Assembly (NCBI GenBank): GCA_928212115.1
Contig: CAKMRJ010005634.1
Coordinates: forward strand, 254,276,919-254,340,918
DNA length: 64,000 bases
Direction: 5' to 3'
From: Lactuca virosa
Taxonomy: Eukaryota; Streptophyta; Magnoliopsida; Asterales; Asteraceae
Below, one piece after another: positions 1 to 12,205 of the stretch (within the stretch, counting starts at the first letter, position 1; every line of letters begins with the position of its first letter). The notes under the pieces are model-generated. The model was not told where the DNA came from. It worked only from the letters and a program-made list of their open reading frames with translations, and made no database searches. Made by a program: the position numbers and the translations under genes.

Positions 1-276
1 ATTTATATGCTTCAGAGTTTCAGATCCAATAGTTTTCATTCGGAAACTTGCCCGATCAACAACGTTTTCCGAGGTTTCGATATTTTCCGAGGTTCACATT
101 TTTACTTCCTTTGGACTGGTTACGTATGGTCTCAAACCATCATTCAGACCGATTAGAGGTCTAGAATATTTTACTTCGACCTTGATTACGAGTCATTGGT
201 TGTGCATTGGGAGTTCGGATTTGCATTTCGGTTATCAGCATTATGGTTCTTCAACAGCGGGTTTATCATATATACG

Positions 277-343
<67 letters not shown>

Positions 344-1108
344 TACTTTGTTTGTTCAGTTCGACAATACATCACCAAGTCTACCCATGGCCGAAAAATA
401 ATATCCTCGTTTTTACAGGTAGATGCTCACATCAAGGGAGAACATGCGATACTCCATCATATCCGACATATTCTCTTTTCCGATTTCATGATTATTTTTT
501 ATCTTTATTGCATGGTCGATCAAAAATAGGAGGAGAATGATGAGGATTTCAGCATTCATTGTGACTTTTAGAGTTTAGAATCTTGAAGACATATGGGAAA
601 GGAGATGAGTTAGTAATGGAGGTATCTAATTGGTCTTGGGCTATTATCTATATGGTAGTAGTCATGTTGATTGAATTCTGATTTTCACTTTATGAGTTGA
701 GAAATCCTCGGTGGAAATCTTGGGCAAGACTTTAGTTCCGGATTCAGATTTATTTGGTATTCTTTACTCTAATTTGTTACAGGAATATTTTGGGCGTCTC
801 ATTTGTGTTTGCATCTGGATCATATCTTATGATGTTTGAGTTTGGGTTTGTGATATTTTGAAGAAAAAGATTATTTTCGCAATGCGGCGTGGGACATATT
901 TTCGATCTTCCGATTAATTTTTTGGCATTGCTAGACCATGTCTTCAGATTCATATTATTTATCATCTAGAGTTCACTTTTGGATGCTTCACATTTTCTGT
1001 ATGTTATTATTCATAGATTATTTGGTGCATTATCACTCGAGTTCGGAATATTGAAGAAGTTGTGTGATTCGACGTTGTGCTCTTCAGTTCTACAATCGAG
1101 GGGGAGAC
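1..1108. other. Unassigned sequence upstream of a copia-type LTR
   Basis: No protein domain could be read in any frame. The stretch contains a (TA)n microsatellite at 281-341 and ends in a purine-rich tract at about 1099-1108 (GAGGGGGAGAC) that looks like the polypurine tract of a plus-strand LTR element. It is therefore probably the decayed 3' internal part of that element. Short open frames here are mostly TA-repeat translations and are not taken as genes. Confidence 0.35.
281..341. repeat. (TA)n microsatellite
   Basis: An uninterrupted TA dinucleotide run of about 60 bp. It is self-complementary, and it creates artificial Tyr-Ile reading frames on both strands. Confidence 0.97.
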
Positions 1109-1671
1109 TGTGAACATGATCGGTTGTTGGGAATTGATCAATTTCGATGATTGGGGTTTCATATTTTTTATTCATAGATTGGGTTCCTCTATATGTTCTT
1201 TGATGTTAGAGATCCTATTGCCGGATTTCGAGATAACGAATGCTTCAGATTTTCCGAGACACTTCAGCACCAAAACCTGCCTGTCGGATGTTCTGCATTT
1301 TATCACTGTTTATTACCCTCACTATTTCTGAGCATTTATGGGAGGATTGTTGGAGAATGAAAATGCTCTACAATGATGAGTGATTTATTAGTTTAGAATA
1401 TTCCCTTGTATGGAAAGCATATTCCCTCCACTAGTATATAAAGTGGAGGTGAGTGGTCATTTGTTATCATGAGTGCACTTATGTAGACTTTAGTCTAGAC
1501 AGAGTTTGGATGGGGTCTCTTCCCATCCATGACTGTTTCTCATGTGATATGGTGTTTTTTTCTATCTATTCATCACCTTTTACTCACATATTTCGTTCAT
1601 TATTGTTCATATGATTATCTTCTTGATATTATTATTCCGCACCAATCCAACCGCGAAAATTGATTCCTACA
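1109..1671 (+). repeat. Putative 3' LTR of a plus-strand copia-type element
   Basis: The start TGTGAACATG directly follows a polypurine tract. An imperfect terminal inverted pair is visible: TGTTGGGAATTGATCAATTT near 1125 against AAAATTGATTCCTACA ending at 1671. A TATA-like box (AGTATATAAAG, about 1433) sits inside and supports plus orientation. No PBS follows the right end, so this is a 3' LTR or a solo LTR rather than a 5' LTR. The partner LTR would lie outside the window, and the exact ends are uncertain. Confidence 0.4.
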
Positions 1672-2638
1672 ATTCCACATTTTCATATTTTACAGCAAAT
1701 ACGATAAATAACTTCCTTCTTTTCCCCGTCATTGTAAATTATTATGGATTCTAGAAACCCCAATTAAAGAGTAGAAAAACATATTCAGAATATGAATGTT
1801 ACAATTCTCCCCCACTTGAATTATATTTCATCCTCGAAATCTATTCTGGCTAGAAATGTAGAAAATAAACATTATGCACATCTGTTGCGACTTCACCAAA
1901 GCAGTCACTTAACTACTACATCCACATGTATGTTGTCGTGACTACTTTGAATCAAGACAATGACGTCATTACAGCCCCAAACCGATTATACAAACCAAAA
2001 CCACCACAAATTCTTCTCTCACTACTAACATTCCAATAAAAATTCCTAACGGGACCATACATACCATAAACCCCAAATATCACAGTCGCGAACCAAACCC
2101 AATACTAATCTCATAAGACCGGGTATCCATGGGTTTGTAACCCTAGAAATCATGGTTAAGGACTAGTGATCACCTTTCTGATATAAACATTCCCCAGTCC
2201 CTTTGACTAGGAACACTACATTCCATGAAGAAACAAGTATCCAGAACATACCGATAATAAACACTTAGCTACCGCCTTATATGGAAACCATGTTCAAAAG
2301 ACTTCTTCTGTTCATTTGACTTCCTTCCGAGTCACCGTTAACCCACCACTCGGACGAGCATACAAACAATGAAACATAACCTTTTTCCGAATCCAAACCC
2401 ACCGCTCCGACGAGCATACAAAGAATGAAACATAACCATTTTCCGAATCCAAACTCTCATTTTGAATTAGGTACACCACCACCTGATAGATTATCGTAGG
2501 GAGTTATTCTGAATTCCATGGCTTGACATCTCTACCACCAGTACTCCATTACTAGAAACCTGACTCTTAAACACTAGCTCTCAAAATAAACAAAGATTCC
2601 ATGAATTCGGAAGCAAGGAACCTTAGCTGCATAACAAT
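1672..2638 (-). mobile_element. E0: remnant of a minus-strand Ty3/gypsy-like element
   Basis: At 1797-1803 a TGTTACA end is followed by ATTCTCCCCCACTTG (1804-1818). On the minus strand this reads as a polypurine tract directly before an LTR starting TGTAACA. So 1672-1803 is the start of a 3' LTR on the minus strand, cut on the left by the copia LTR, and 1804-2638 is internal sequence. The conserved phrase around ATTTCGAGGATGAAAT just inside the tract is typical of gypsy 3' ends. No domain can be read in the internal part, which suggests a large non-coding derivative or strong decay. E1 interrupts it on the right. Confidence 0.55.
2342..2453. repeat. 56-bp direct tandem duplication in E0
   Basis: Two adjacent 56-bp units (2342-2397 and 2398-2453) start with CCCACC, share ACGAGCATACAAA and end in CCGAATCCAAA. 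They differ at a few positions. They lie in non-coding sequence. Confidence 0.85.
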
Positions 2639-4128
2639 GTCTAACACCCATAAGTTAGGGATATATGACTAAAGTATAAAAGTGTTAAATATTATAATTA
2701 AAATCCTCGAGCAGGATAATCATTAATTGTGCACCTTGCTGATTGCTTAATATAAGCCTTTTTAGGAAAATTATCGATGAATGATAAATGAATGTTTTGG
2801 TAAAGGATTATTTAGTATAAATAGTCATGATAACACTGTGTTAGTCGCGATGATGATTTCGTAGATATTAAGAATGCTCAAGTCTGACTTTGTATGAAGA
2901 AGTTATGATCATTTGAAGTTTTGCGTTCAATACTATGCGACAAAACACGTCATAAAATACAAATCGGATATCAATTTCTTATTGGCCTAGGTAATCTTAA
3001 AGAAGGTCATAGTAGTCGTTAAAGCGAAAACGTATATATAAAGAATGCCTATCTCTGATGTCATAAGAGGATGTTATAATTTTTGAAGTTTCAGTATAGC
3101 AATGTGCGACACATAAATTGATTTTTTGATCGATTAATTGTTACGTAAAACAATATAAACGAGAGTTGAAGATCTCATGTTTAGGAGTTCGTCGATATAA
3201 AGAAAGTCGAGAACAAGGGTCGTATGAAAGAATTATGATTTTTATACGAACTTTAACACTCTAATCCTCTTAAAAGTTATAACTTTAAAAATAAAGTGAG
3301 AATTAATCGATAGAGATTAAATGAAAGTTGTAGTACACGTCGATAGCTACACATGGATTTAAAGAATGTCAATAACGAAGCTCGTAAGAGAAAGATATGA
3401 TTTTTAGAAAATAATTAAATCTAGAAGCGTGCGGCGCATGATGCTTCTAGAAGATGGGACGGGAATCTCCAGAATTACAACACATAGTGGCAGGAAGGAG
3501 GAGAGACATCGCAGAAGCATGCGACGTAGCTCTGGTCTGCACACAACGCCCCCATGTATACCCTCTAAAGACAAGATGAATTCAACCCATTTTCTCACCC
3601 CATTCAGCCTCAAATCCTCTAGAAACCCTTCCGCACCCCTAGTCACTATACTTTCGAGTTTCTGGCTACTTTAGCGAGGCTCTAGAGTGGCTAAGAGATA
3701 GAACTTTCGGTTTCAGAGTTTTGCACCAACTATGCTTCAAGTGTAACTTATATTTATATTCATATTCATTATTCTGAATCTATAAATAAGATTTCTCAGT
3801 GATTCCAAGTCAAAATACTGATTGATCTACTTATGGGAATGATTTCTGGGCTAGATTTAATGAAACGTTTAAAGTGGGATTTCCAAACAGTATACTTCGA
3901 ATACCAAATAGACCTTTCCTCAGATATATCTTGATGTAGACATTGGGATTAGTGAGGAATCGAGGCTATCATTAGTCATCAGGAGTATAAAACTAAGACT
4001 TAGTGTTGTGATTACCTAGGTCATATCAAAGAAAAAGCTAAACTGATAGGCGAAGCGTTGTTTGAATTTTCGAGTCCTCCAGTTTTAACAAGTGAGTGTA
4101 CAATGATTTTCATCTTACACACAATGAT

Positions 4129-4133
<5 letters not shown>

Positions 4134-4188
<55 letters not shown>

Positions 4189-4217
4189 ATATATCTATAT
4201 ATATATATATATATATA

Positions 4218-4263
<46 letters not shown>

Positions 4264-4275
4264 ATATATATATAT
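4134..4275. repeat. (TA)n microsatellite, interrupted, in E1 LTR
   Basis: About 140 bp of TA repeats with single-base interruptions (TCTATA). It sits between the TATA box and the end of the LTR, so it would be transcribed into the RNA leader. Confidence 0.97.
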
Positions 4276-4396
4276 GAAGTGTTTAGATAATTAAATGCTA
4301 TATGTGCTCATTATATATGATTAAGATGTACTTTGTTTTAATGAAATAACATAATATCATCTTTATATGATTTATAATGTATATGTATTTTATAAT

Positions 4397-4550
4397 ATAA
4401 TGGGTAATGATGGGTGATGAGGGATGAAAAATGATGAGGGTGATGGTTGATGAGAGATAACAAATGATGAGGGCAACACGTGATGAAAGATGACAGATGA
4501 TGAGGATGATGGGTGATGAGAGATGATGAAAATGATGATAAAAATGCCAT
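4397..4550. repeat. GATGA-rich degenerate minisatellite in E1 LTR
   Basis: Repeated short units such as GATGGGTGATGAGGGATGA and GATGAGAGATGA run for about 150 bp with irregular spacing. The complementary strand gives a long His/Ser/Leu-rich frame that I regard as an artefact. Confidence 0.8.
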
Positions 4551-5219
4551 GACTTTAATAGTACTATGGTACTAACGATGTACTCATATAACAAAGTATA
4601 AATGACGACCATTGACTATTCTAGACAGTCCAGTGGAACAAAGGTAGGTTCACAACCTGTAGGTGATGAACTACATGTTCATATGATGTGCTCTACTCTT
4701 TACTTACATATATTATAGAGTAATCTCCGAAGTAGTATTCTATACTCATTGTTGTGCGATGATTCTTAGGATAGATCTGTAGAGATGAAGATATAGGAAA
4801 ATATGGATGGGTAATTCGGTTAATTTTTTGATTGATATAGTTAACTAAAGAAATTAATTATATTATTGTGGGTTGAAAACCCTATGTAGTAACCAGGTTT
4901 CCCAACCTATGCCAGTCAGTTTATTTGTATCACATGCAGCGGTACATAGGTACATGGATAATGATATTTTGATTTGATGAGTGATTTTTTGGAGATGTAG
5001 GCCATTAGTATATTAAGATGTTGTAAGGCCTGTAACGACTATGTTTATGTTTATGTTTCTTATATTAGTTATGACATCCCAAGATTTTAATGATCAATGA
5101 AAAATAGTTCTTTGGAAATACTTTTTATAGGAAAAAAATTTGTAATATGAAGAATAATATGTTTTAAAATAAGCGTAAAGAAAAGGTCTTTTCATGCCGA
5201 GAAAATCGGGATGTCAGAG

Positions 5220-5232
5220 TTGGTATCAAATC
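5220..5232 (+). promoter_or_regulatory. E1 primer binding site (tRNA-Met type)
   Basis: TTGGTATCAAATC follows the LTR end by three bases. It resembles the usual plant TGGTATCAGAGC primer site, with decay at the GAG positions. Confidence 0.6.
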
Positions 5233-5939
5233 ATTAGTTTAAGCGAACTAGGAATTATATGGATTTCGAGACTTAGACTAACAATTCTAAGCGATGATCG
5301 TGAGATGCGTGTCTATTATATTTTAGGTAGTATACATGAATTGACACATGCACTAGCTTACTTTAAGATAATATGCCTAATTTTTTGTTATGTGCTAAAT
5401 GATTTATATTATAGCATGCCTTAGGTTGGCTACCTAGATTGCTATTACTTGAGTAGATCTTATGTCTATTGCCGACCATGATTTGGAAATTTTACCTGTT
5501 CATGATTCTAAACATATAGTTAATGTGGACTATGCATCTAAACATAACTAAAACCTTCTCTAACATAATATACTCACAATTTGGGTACATTGAACAATTT
5601 TTTGGTGTATAAAACGTCATGATGAGAACACACATCGAATTAGGAAATGGTAAAAGAAACTAGCAGCTTTAACCTCAGCTTTTGATCAAGCATGCATTGG
5701 AAGTCATGCCATAAGCCGAACCAATCACGTTGACATGAGTTGAAGTCATGATTCGTTCGATGCTAGCTGAGTAAATGGAGGAGACGAGACAACTGCTCCA
5801 TGGGAATATGAGAGAAGTCATAACACTTTGCTGAACCGGTGCTAAATGAAGGTTAGTCGGAAGAGGGAAGCTACAGTAGGACTTTTGACCAAGCTGAACC
5901 ATGAAGGGTTAAAAGGAATAACCTCGATGGAGGAATTAA
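5233..5939 (+). other. E1 leader, no gene seen
   Basis: The stretch lies between the PBS and the first recognisable gag codons. It is AT-rich, with many stops in all frames and no motif that I recognise. Confidence 0.5.
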
Positions 5940-6492
5940 ACAAGATAGATGCAAGTATAAGGACTTCATGGCTTCAAAACCACAAAGTCTTTTTGGGATC
6001 TGATCACTAGTGTAGCTTATGGAATGGATCTATAAAATGGACATGGTGTTTGAGAGTTGTGACTGTAGCAACAGACATAAGACCTTCGCTTTGGTCAAAC
6101 AACTAAAGACTGGAGTGTTAATATGGCGGAAGCTGTTGGCTGATACTATGCCGAAAGGACAAGCCATTAAGATTTATTGGGAGAACTTTTTTTCCGAGTT
6201 GAAGATACATTCCTTCTCTTAACAAGATCTTATGGAGATCAAAAATGAAAACAAAATCTGAAAAAGGGCAATATGAGTGTCAGTGAGTATGCCACAATTT
6301 TAACTGAGGAAATGAAGCTAGTTTCTAACTTGGTTGCTACCGAACTTTCCAAAGTAAAAAGACATGATATTAGACCACTAACGAATTATGGTCCAATGGT
6401 GATGCTAGAAACTACTCTGAAGGAAACCATTTTGGCGGCTAGAAAAGTAGAGTCCCAGATAAAGGAGAATGGACTTGAGAAAGCTGAGGCGG

Positions 6493-6576
<84 letters not shown>

Positions 6577-6935
6577 GTCTAAAGGATCTTCAAGGTTCGA
6601 TAAGAAGAGTTTATTCTTGAAGTATGACCTCAACGAAAAGAGGATTGGGGGTAACAATGAAGCAAAATGGTGTGAGAAGTACAAGAAGAAGCACTTTGGG
6701 AGATGTGATGGAGAAGTGACTTGCTATAAGTGTTGAAGGAGTGTCACTGTTCCAAAGATTATATGTTCAATGACAAGATATGTTACAGATGTAGAGATAT
6801 GTTAAAAATGTGGAGATAAGGGGCATATATTGAAGGATTTCCCAAAAAGAAAAACAAAGCAGCAAGGCCGAATGTGTTGCCAAAGCCCAATGAAAGAGCA
6901 CTCCATATGATCATTGATAAAGCATATGTCACTGC
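5940..6935 (+). pseudogene. E1 gag pseudogene (retrotransposon Gag with zinc knuckles)
   Basis: Gag is the structural protein of the retrotransposon particle. Readable blocks in order: an N-terminal TYKDF-like region near 5955-6000, a capsid-like block at 6019-6222 (EWIYKMDMVFESCDCS, then LADTMPKGQAI), a second block at 6273-6480 (VSEYATILTEEMKLV through ARKVESQIKENG), and a cysteine-rich tail near 6720-6850 whose CGDKGH core matches a CCHC knuckle. Its last Cys is replaced by Phe. Frames change between blocks, and stops occur near 6006 and 6222. A pure GA repeat interrupts the hinge between capsid and zinc region. No protease follows before E2 begins at 7128. Confidence 0.7.
6495..6573. repeat. 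(GA)n microsatellite inside E1 gag
   Basis: About 79 bp of GA dinucleotides. Read in the gag frame, they encode alternating Glu-Arg codons between the capsid part and the basic linker. Confidence 0.97.
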
Positions 6936-7127
6936 AGGAGATCAGGAATAGGGAGCTACTTATCCAAAGTACAAGATATGAAGTAAATGTGTCATATAAA
7001 TAGTATTATGTGATGTAGCTTGATTTAAGAAGCATAGTGTATGGTGAACTTGAATAACATTGGAATCGTTATAAAGAAGTTATATAATCATTATTACATT
7101 ATACTATTCAAATGTGTTAAGTTGCTA
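6936..7127 (+). other. E1 internal sequence between gag and E2, no gene seen
   Basis: AT-rich sequence with stops in all frames. It ends at TGCTA (7123-7127), the probable left copy of the E2 target duplication. Confidence 0.5.
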
Positions 7128-8881
7128 TTTAACAATCCAAAAATCCAGATAAAATTTTAATTTTTTTAAATACGGTTTACAACAATAAGTTTGATACTAA
7201 GAATCCATTACATAAAAACCATCATTTTAATCATCAGAGTATCCATATCAACAATTATGGAAAATAGTGGAGAGTGCATGCTGCGCCATCAAGCCGGGCG
7301 CTTTCCCTTGGAAGTAGATGCACTTGAAATCACAATACAACTGTAAGGTAACGCTTAGTGAGTTTTCCCAATATAACACAATAAAATCATACAAATCGGC
7401 CCATCCATGGGGTTCAATCAAAACCCAAAACCAGTATGGGCCCCACCCAGGGGTATATTTCAACCCAATAGATCACAGTGGGCCCCTCCACAGGGTATAT
7501 TTCAACCCGTCATGTCATACTGGGTCCCCGCCCTAGGGTATATTTCAACCCAATCATAACATATAACATACAACAACTAACATAAAACATCATGAATATT
7601 GGGCCAACATTGATTCCTTAGACTCGACGTTATTGTGAGAAGACTCACCTCAACAGCTGAAATCCCTAGTAAATTCTTGGGCTGCGGTATAGAAGAATCC
7701 TTATGCTATCTAACAAATAACCCAAGTCAAAATTTGGGTCTAAGACCATGTTGGTGGATCCAAGCTCTGAGTCCAAATTCCTATGTTATAATTCCATTAG
7801 CCATTCTCATATTGGGCCTAGCCATTTGTGGCGCAAATATAAGAATGGGCCCTAAGGCCCAAAAGGTCCAACTAATCCATTTAAGTTCCAAAACAGAACC
7901 CTATGGCTCATGCACTTAGATTAGGTCAAAGCCCAAAACCCATATAAGGACCAAAGACTAAAGTCCAAAACAAAAAAGCTGTGTGGGATGTACGCCTGGC
8001 GTACGTGCTGGTACGTACGACTTACATCGACTGGAAGCAGTATGCACAACGTACATGGACGTACGCCAGACGTACGTGCAAACCATGGAACACTTCATGC
8101 AATGACTTAATGCATTAAGATTTTACGTCCAAATACCAGATCTAAACTCATTAGGACCTCTATGGCTATGAAGTTGCCAAGTTTAAGCCCTTGCATGGCT
8201 ACAAGAATCTCAAGGACAAAAATCAAGCCTTTTATGTCCTTTCCTTCATCCTATCTTTGGAATGGGGAATAAACAACCTAAAAAATTGCACCTTTAAGAA
8301 TTGAGATGCCTAAATATGCCTGGAAATGTAACATGGAAGCTTGGGAGTAGCCCATACTGACCAAGATCTAAACTTTTTCGTTAAAAAGGAGAAATCTAGC
8401 CCTAACTAAGAACTTGAGGAAACATGAGCAAAGATTTAAGATTTATACCTCAAAGTTGTGCCAAATGAGTAGAAAATGTTGGATCCAGAATTTGGAGACA
8501 AAGCTTTCTTCTTGAACCACCTTCTTCACCACCAATGAAGCTCAAAATCTCTCTAAAAAGTTCGAAAGATTCAAAAATCGCTAGGGTTAGCTAGGAGGGC
8601 CGAAATGACAATGGGGGCTGAGGTAAGGGAAAGTCTTGGGGTCATAATGGGGTTTAAATAGTGTAGAAACCTTAATCACTAGGGTTTTGGTCTGAGCCAT
8701 GTACGCCCAGTGTACGAAGATGTACATGCATTGTACACACCCTGAGACCACTCTACTTAGCGTAATAAGGGCTACGCCTCGTGTACTCGAAAAAGTGAAG
8801 ACTCCACTCTCGGGGACTAAAAGTGACATATAATAAAATTCCAAAGGATAGAAGCCAACGTGAATAATCTTAGAAGTTACA
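7128..8881 (-). repeat. E2 3' LTR (left copy)
   Basis: Aligns end to end with 14125-15891. The expected TGTAACA start is decayed to TTTAACA and the TGTTACA end to AGTTACA. On the minus strand a TATA box (CTATTTAAACC, about 8650-8660) is preceded by GTACGCNNNGCGTAC-type palindromes at 8700-8790. A second palindrome group lies at 7988-8090, downstream. Near the LTR end (7431-7560) three imperfect units carry GGGTATATTTCAACCC. Confidence 0.9.
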
Positions 8882-8895
8882 ACTCTCCCCTACTT
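8882..8895 (-). promoter_or_regulatory. E2 polypurine tract
   Basis: On the minus strand AAGTAGGGGAGAGT lies directly before the LTR start. It is the usual site for priming plus-strand DNA synthesis. Confidence 0.75.
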
Positions 8896-8898
8896 GAT

Positions 8899-11800
8899 TT
8901 AAAATTCATCCTCGAAGTCAGTTGCCCTGAATAATTTAGGGTAGTGCTCCCTCATTTTGTCCTCCGGCTCCCACGTCCATTCAGATCCCTTTCGGTGCTG
9001 CCCTTGCACCTTAACCAAATTCACCACTATATTACGCATAGACTTAGTCTTTTGATCGAGAATCGCATTTGTCTTCTCCACATAATTTAAGCACTCGTAC
9101 ACTTAGATATCATCCAACAAGATCACTGATGAGTCGTCTGCTACACATTTCCGCAACTAAGATATGTGGAAAGTGTTCTGGATCTGACTGAGCTCATCAG
9201 GCAACTCCAATCGATAAGCAACTCTGCCCACACAGGCAGTGATCCTGAAAGGAACAAAAAACCCGGGTCCCAACTTTCCCCTCTTCTGAAACCGGATAAA
9301 ACCCTTCCTGGGTGATATCTTTAGTAGTACCAAATCCCCCACTTAAAACCCTTCGGTGCTCCCCCATGACTCGATGACCAACCTCCCCCCAAAAAACCAG
9401 AGTCCTACACCTCCTTCCTTACATCATCTTGAATGGGGGTCGGTCAATACTAGCATGATAACTTTTGTTGTAGGAGAACTCTGCTAGCGGGAGGTAAGTA
9501 TCCCAACTCCTTCCGAAGTCTAGTACACATGCCCTGAGCATATCCACGAGTGTTTGGATCATCCATTCGCTTTGACCGTCAGTCTGGGCTTGATAAGCTG
9601 TACTGAAACGTAGTCGAGTGCCTAACTCCTCATGAAACTTCCTCCAAAACCTATAGGTGAACCGAACATCACGGTCTGAGACCAGGGATACTGGAACTCC
9701 GTGTCTGAACACCACTTCCGGAACATAGATATCTGCTAATTTCTCAGCGGATATACTCTCAGCGATCAGAATAAAATGAGCACTCTTGGTCATCCTGTCC
9801 ACAATAACCCAAATAGAATCAACACCCATCACCGTCTTGGGCAATTTTATGATTAAATCCCTGGTGATCTCCTCCCATTTCCACATGGGGATGGGTAACC
9901 GTTGGAGCTTACTGTGAGGCCTCTGATGCACGGATTTGACCTTCCTATAGTTCAAACACCGCTCAACAACTAAGCAACTTCCCTTTTCATTCAGGACCAC
10001 CAATAGCTCAATCTCAGGTACTCGGTACATCCTCGTGGCCCCCGGATGAATAGAAAAACTTAGAATTGTGCGCCTCCTCCAGAATCTTCTGCCTCACCCC
10101 ACCAAATGCCGAAATCCAAACCCTACCACACTGATTCAATAACCCCTGGCTGTCTCTGAAAAACAACGAAATATGACCCTTAGTCCACTTAGTCTTCCAA
10201 TTTTCCTTTTTCAATCCTTCTACCTGAGCCTCCTTAATCATATCCATCAATGGTGAGGTAACTATCATCCTCAAAAAAATATCTCGGATCGGTGTACATG
10301 CTTACTTTTGGCTCAAAGCATCGGCCACCACATTGGCCTTCCCAGGATGATACAAAATCTCACAATCATATTCTTTTACCACGTCTAACCATCTCCTCCT
10401 TCGCATGTTCAAGTTCGGCTGATCCATCAAGTACTTTAAACTTATATGATCAGTGTAAATAGTGCATCAGACCCCATACAAGTAATGCGTCTAGATCTTG
10501 AGGAAAACACCACTGCCCCCAATTCCAAATCATGAGTGGGGTAATTCACTTCATGAGGCTTCAGTTGCGTCAAGGCATATGAAATCACATGTCCCATGTA
10601 CATGAGGACAGCTCCCAAACCCAAAATAGAAGAGTTGCAATATACCACAAAATTATCCAATCCCTCGGGTAACGCAAGAATCTGCGCCTCACATAATTTC
10701 TGTCTCAAGGTCTCAAAGGCCAACTGCTGATCCGGACCCCATCAAAAAGTCACATTCTTCTTGGTCAGATGAGCCAGAGGAACTACATTTTTTGAGAAAT
10801 CTTGGATGAATCTCCGATAATACCCTGCAAGACCCAATAAACTTTGAATCTATGATGCATTCTTCGGTACCTCCCAGTGCATCACAGCCTCAATTTCGGC
10901 CGGGTCCACCAAAATACCTCCCTGATTGATGATGTGCCCTAAAAACTGCACCTCACGCAACCAAAACTCACACTTGGAGAACTTGGCAAAAAGCTTCTCC
11001 CTCCTTAAGGTCTCCAATACCTCCGTCAGATGCTACTCATGCTGATCCTTGGTATTAGAGTAGAACAAAATGTCATCAATAAAAACAATAACGGACCGAT
11101 CCAACATCGGTCTGCACAGCCGGTTCATGAGATCCATGAACGCTGCTGGTGCATTGGTGAGCCCGAATGGCATCACCAGTAACTCATAATGACCATATCT
11201 TGTTCTGAAGGCTGTCTTCTGAATATTCTCGTCCCTAATCATCATCTGATGATACACTGACCAAAGGTCGATCTTGAAAAACCAAGAGGGACCATGCAAT
11301 TGATCAAATAAATCGTCGATCCTTGGAAGCGGGTAACGGTTCTTCACCGTCAGTTTGTTATGCTCCTGACAATCAATACACATCCTGTATGAACCATCCT
11401 TCTTCTTCACAAACATAATCGGTGCCCTCCACAGGGAACTGCTCGGACGAATCAAAACCCTGTCTAGCAGCTCCTGCAGCTGCGTAGACAACACCTGCAT
11501 TTCACGCGGAGCAAGGCGATACGACGCCTTGCTATCAGAGCCGCACCAAGCATCAAATCAATCCGGAACTCGACCTGCCTCTCGGGAGGCACTCCAGGCT
11601 ACTCCTTTGGAAAAACATCGGGAAAATCCCACACAATCGGTACCATACTCAGCTCTTCCGTGGTCTCCGCCCTCAAATTCATGACATAAGATAGAAACCC
11701 TGAGCAACCGTGCTGAAGAAATCTCCTAGCCCTCACTGCTGAACAGAGGGCTGGCCCATGTGAAGCTCTCTCACTATGAATGACTAGTTCTCCCCCATTT

Positions 11801-12127
11801 GTGATTGAAACCCTCACCAACTGACGCTCACAATCAATCATGGACCCATTGGGCTCCAGCCAATCCATCCCGATGATCACCTTTATTCCCCTCAGGGAAT
11901 TGGTACCAAGTCAATAGGGGACCTCTCGCCAAATATCTTCAGAATACTCCTCCGAAATACCCTCGCAGTGCTCATAGTACGGTCATCCTCAATCTCCACC
12001 TCAAGATGGGAATTTAAAGTCCCCGGGGCATCTCGAAACTTCTTGCTGAGTGTAAGAGATACAAATGATCGGGTAGCCCCCAAATCAAAAAGAACTAGAG
12101 CCGACAAGCCATTGACCAAAAAGGTCC
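8899..12127 (-). pseudogene. E2 pol pseudogene: PR, RT, RNase H, integrase, chromodomain
   Basis: All enzymatic parts of a Tekay-type Pol can be read in order on the minus strand. The aspartic protease (about 12119-11892) has its active site changed from DSG to DLG (VLFDLGATRSFVS). Then comes IIGMDWL at 11880. RT (11500-11033) retains the FIDDIL catalytic motif and PFGLTNAPA. RNase H is at about 10723-10330. Integrase (10274-9419) keeps its three acidic residues in ITRDLI, VSDRDVRF and GQSEW. Its C-terminal GDLVLLK block is at 9342-9157. The chromodomain (9102-8899) contains YPKLF near its end. Stops and frameshifts separate the blocks, for example near 11030, 10440 and 9420. Function is therefore unlikely. 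Confidence 0.88.
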
Positions 12128-12205
12128 CAAAATGAGATCATGTCAACATAAGCATAAAAATTTTAATAAAATTAATAAAGATAAATATAAAGATAAATAA
12201 CATAC
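12128..12205 (-). other. E2 gag-protease mini-intron (putative, 3' site decayed)
   Basis: The minus strand reads GTGACTG then GTATGTTATT, an AT-rich 78-bp stretch, and ends TTTTG before GGACCTTTTTGG. Removing it restores the Thr-Gly-Thr-Phe-Leu junction seen in E6. The 3' AG is changed to TG here. Read through, it contains an in-frame TGA. E5 and E6 have introns at the same place and phase. Confidence 0.7.

Larger units (their letters stand above)
2639..5216 (+). repeat. E1 5' LTR
   Basis: It begins near TGTCTAACACCC and ends in GGGATGTCA just before the PBS. The stretch 2790-3230 aligns with 16755-17190 (shared landmarks GTATGAAGAAGTTATGAT and GAAGTTTCAGTATAGCA). A TATA box candidate, CTATAAATAAG, lies near 3781. 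The LTR contains a long (TA)n tract, a GATGA-rich minisatellite and a 9-bp inverted repeat. At about 2.6 kb it is long for an LTR. The left edge is accurate to a few bases only. Confidence 0.7.

Noticed and set aside
182..540. Overlapping open frames rich in Tyr-Ile
   Set aside because: They are translations of the (TA)n tract; three frames are open for the same reason. The same holds at 4058-4294.
3404..3674. About 80-codon open frames on both strands in the E1 LTR
   Set aside because: They overlap each other, show no known motif and lie in LTR sequence upstream of the TATA box.
6439..6684. Leu-Ser repeat protein on the minus strand
   Set aside because: Complement of the (GA)n tract in E1 gag.
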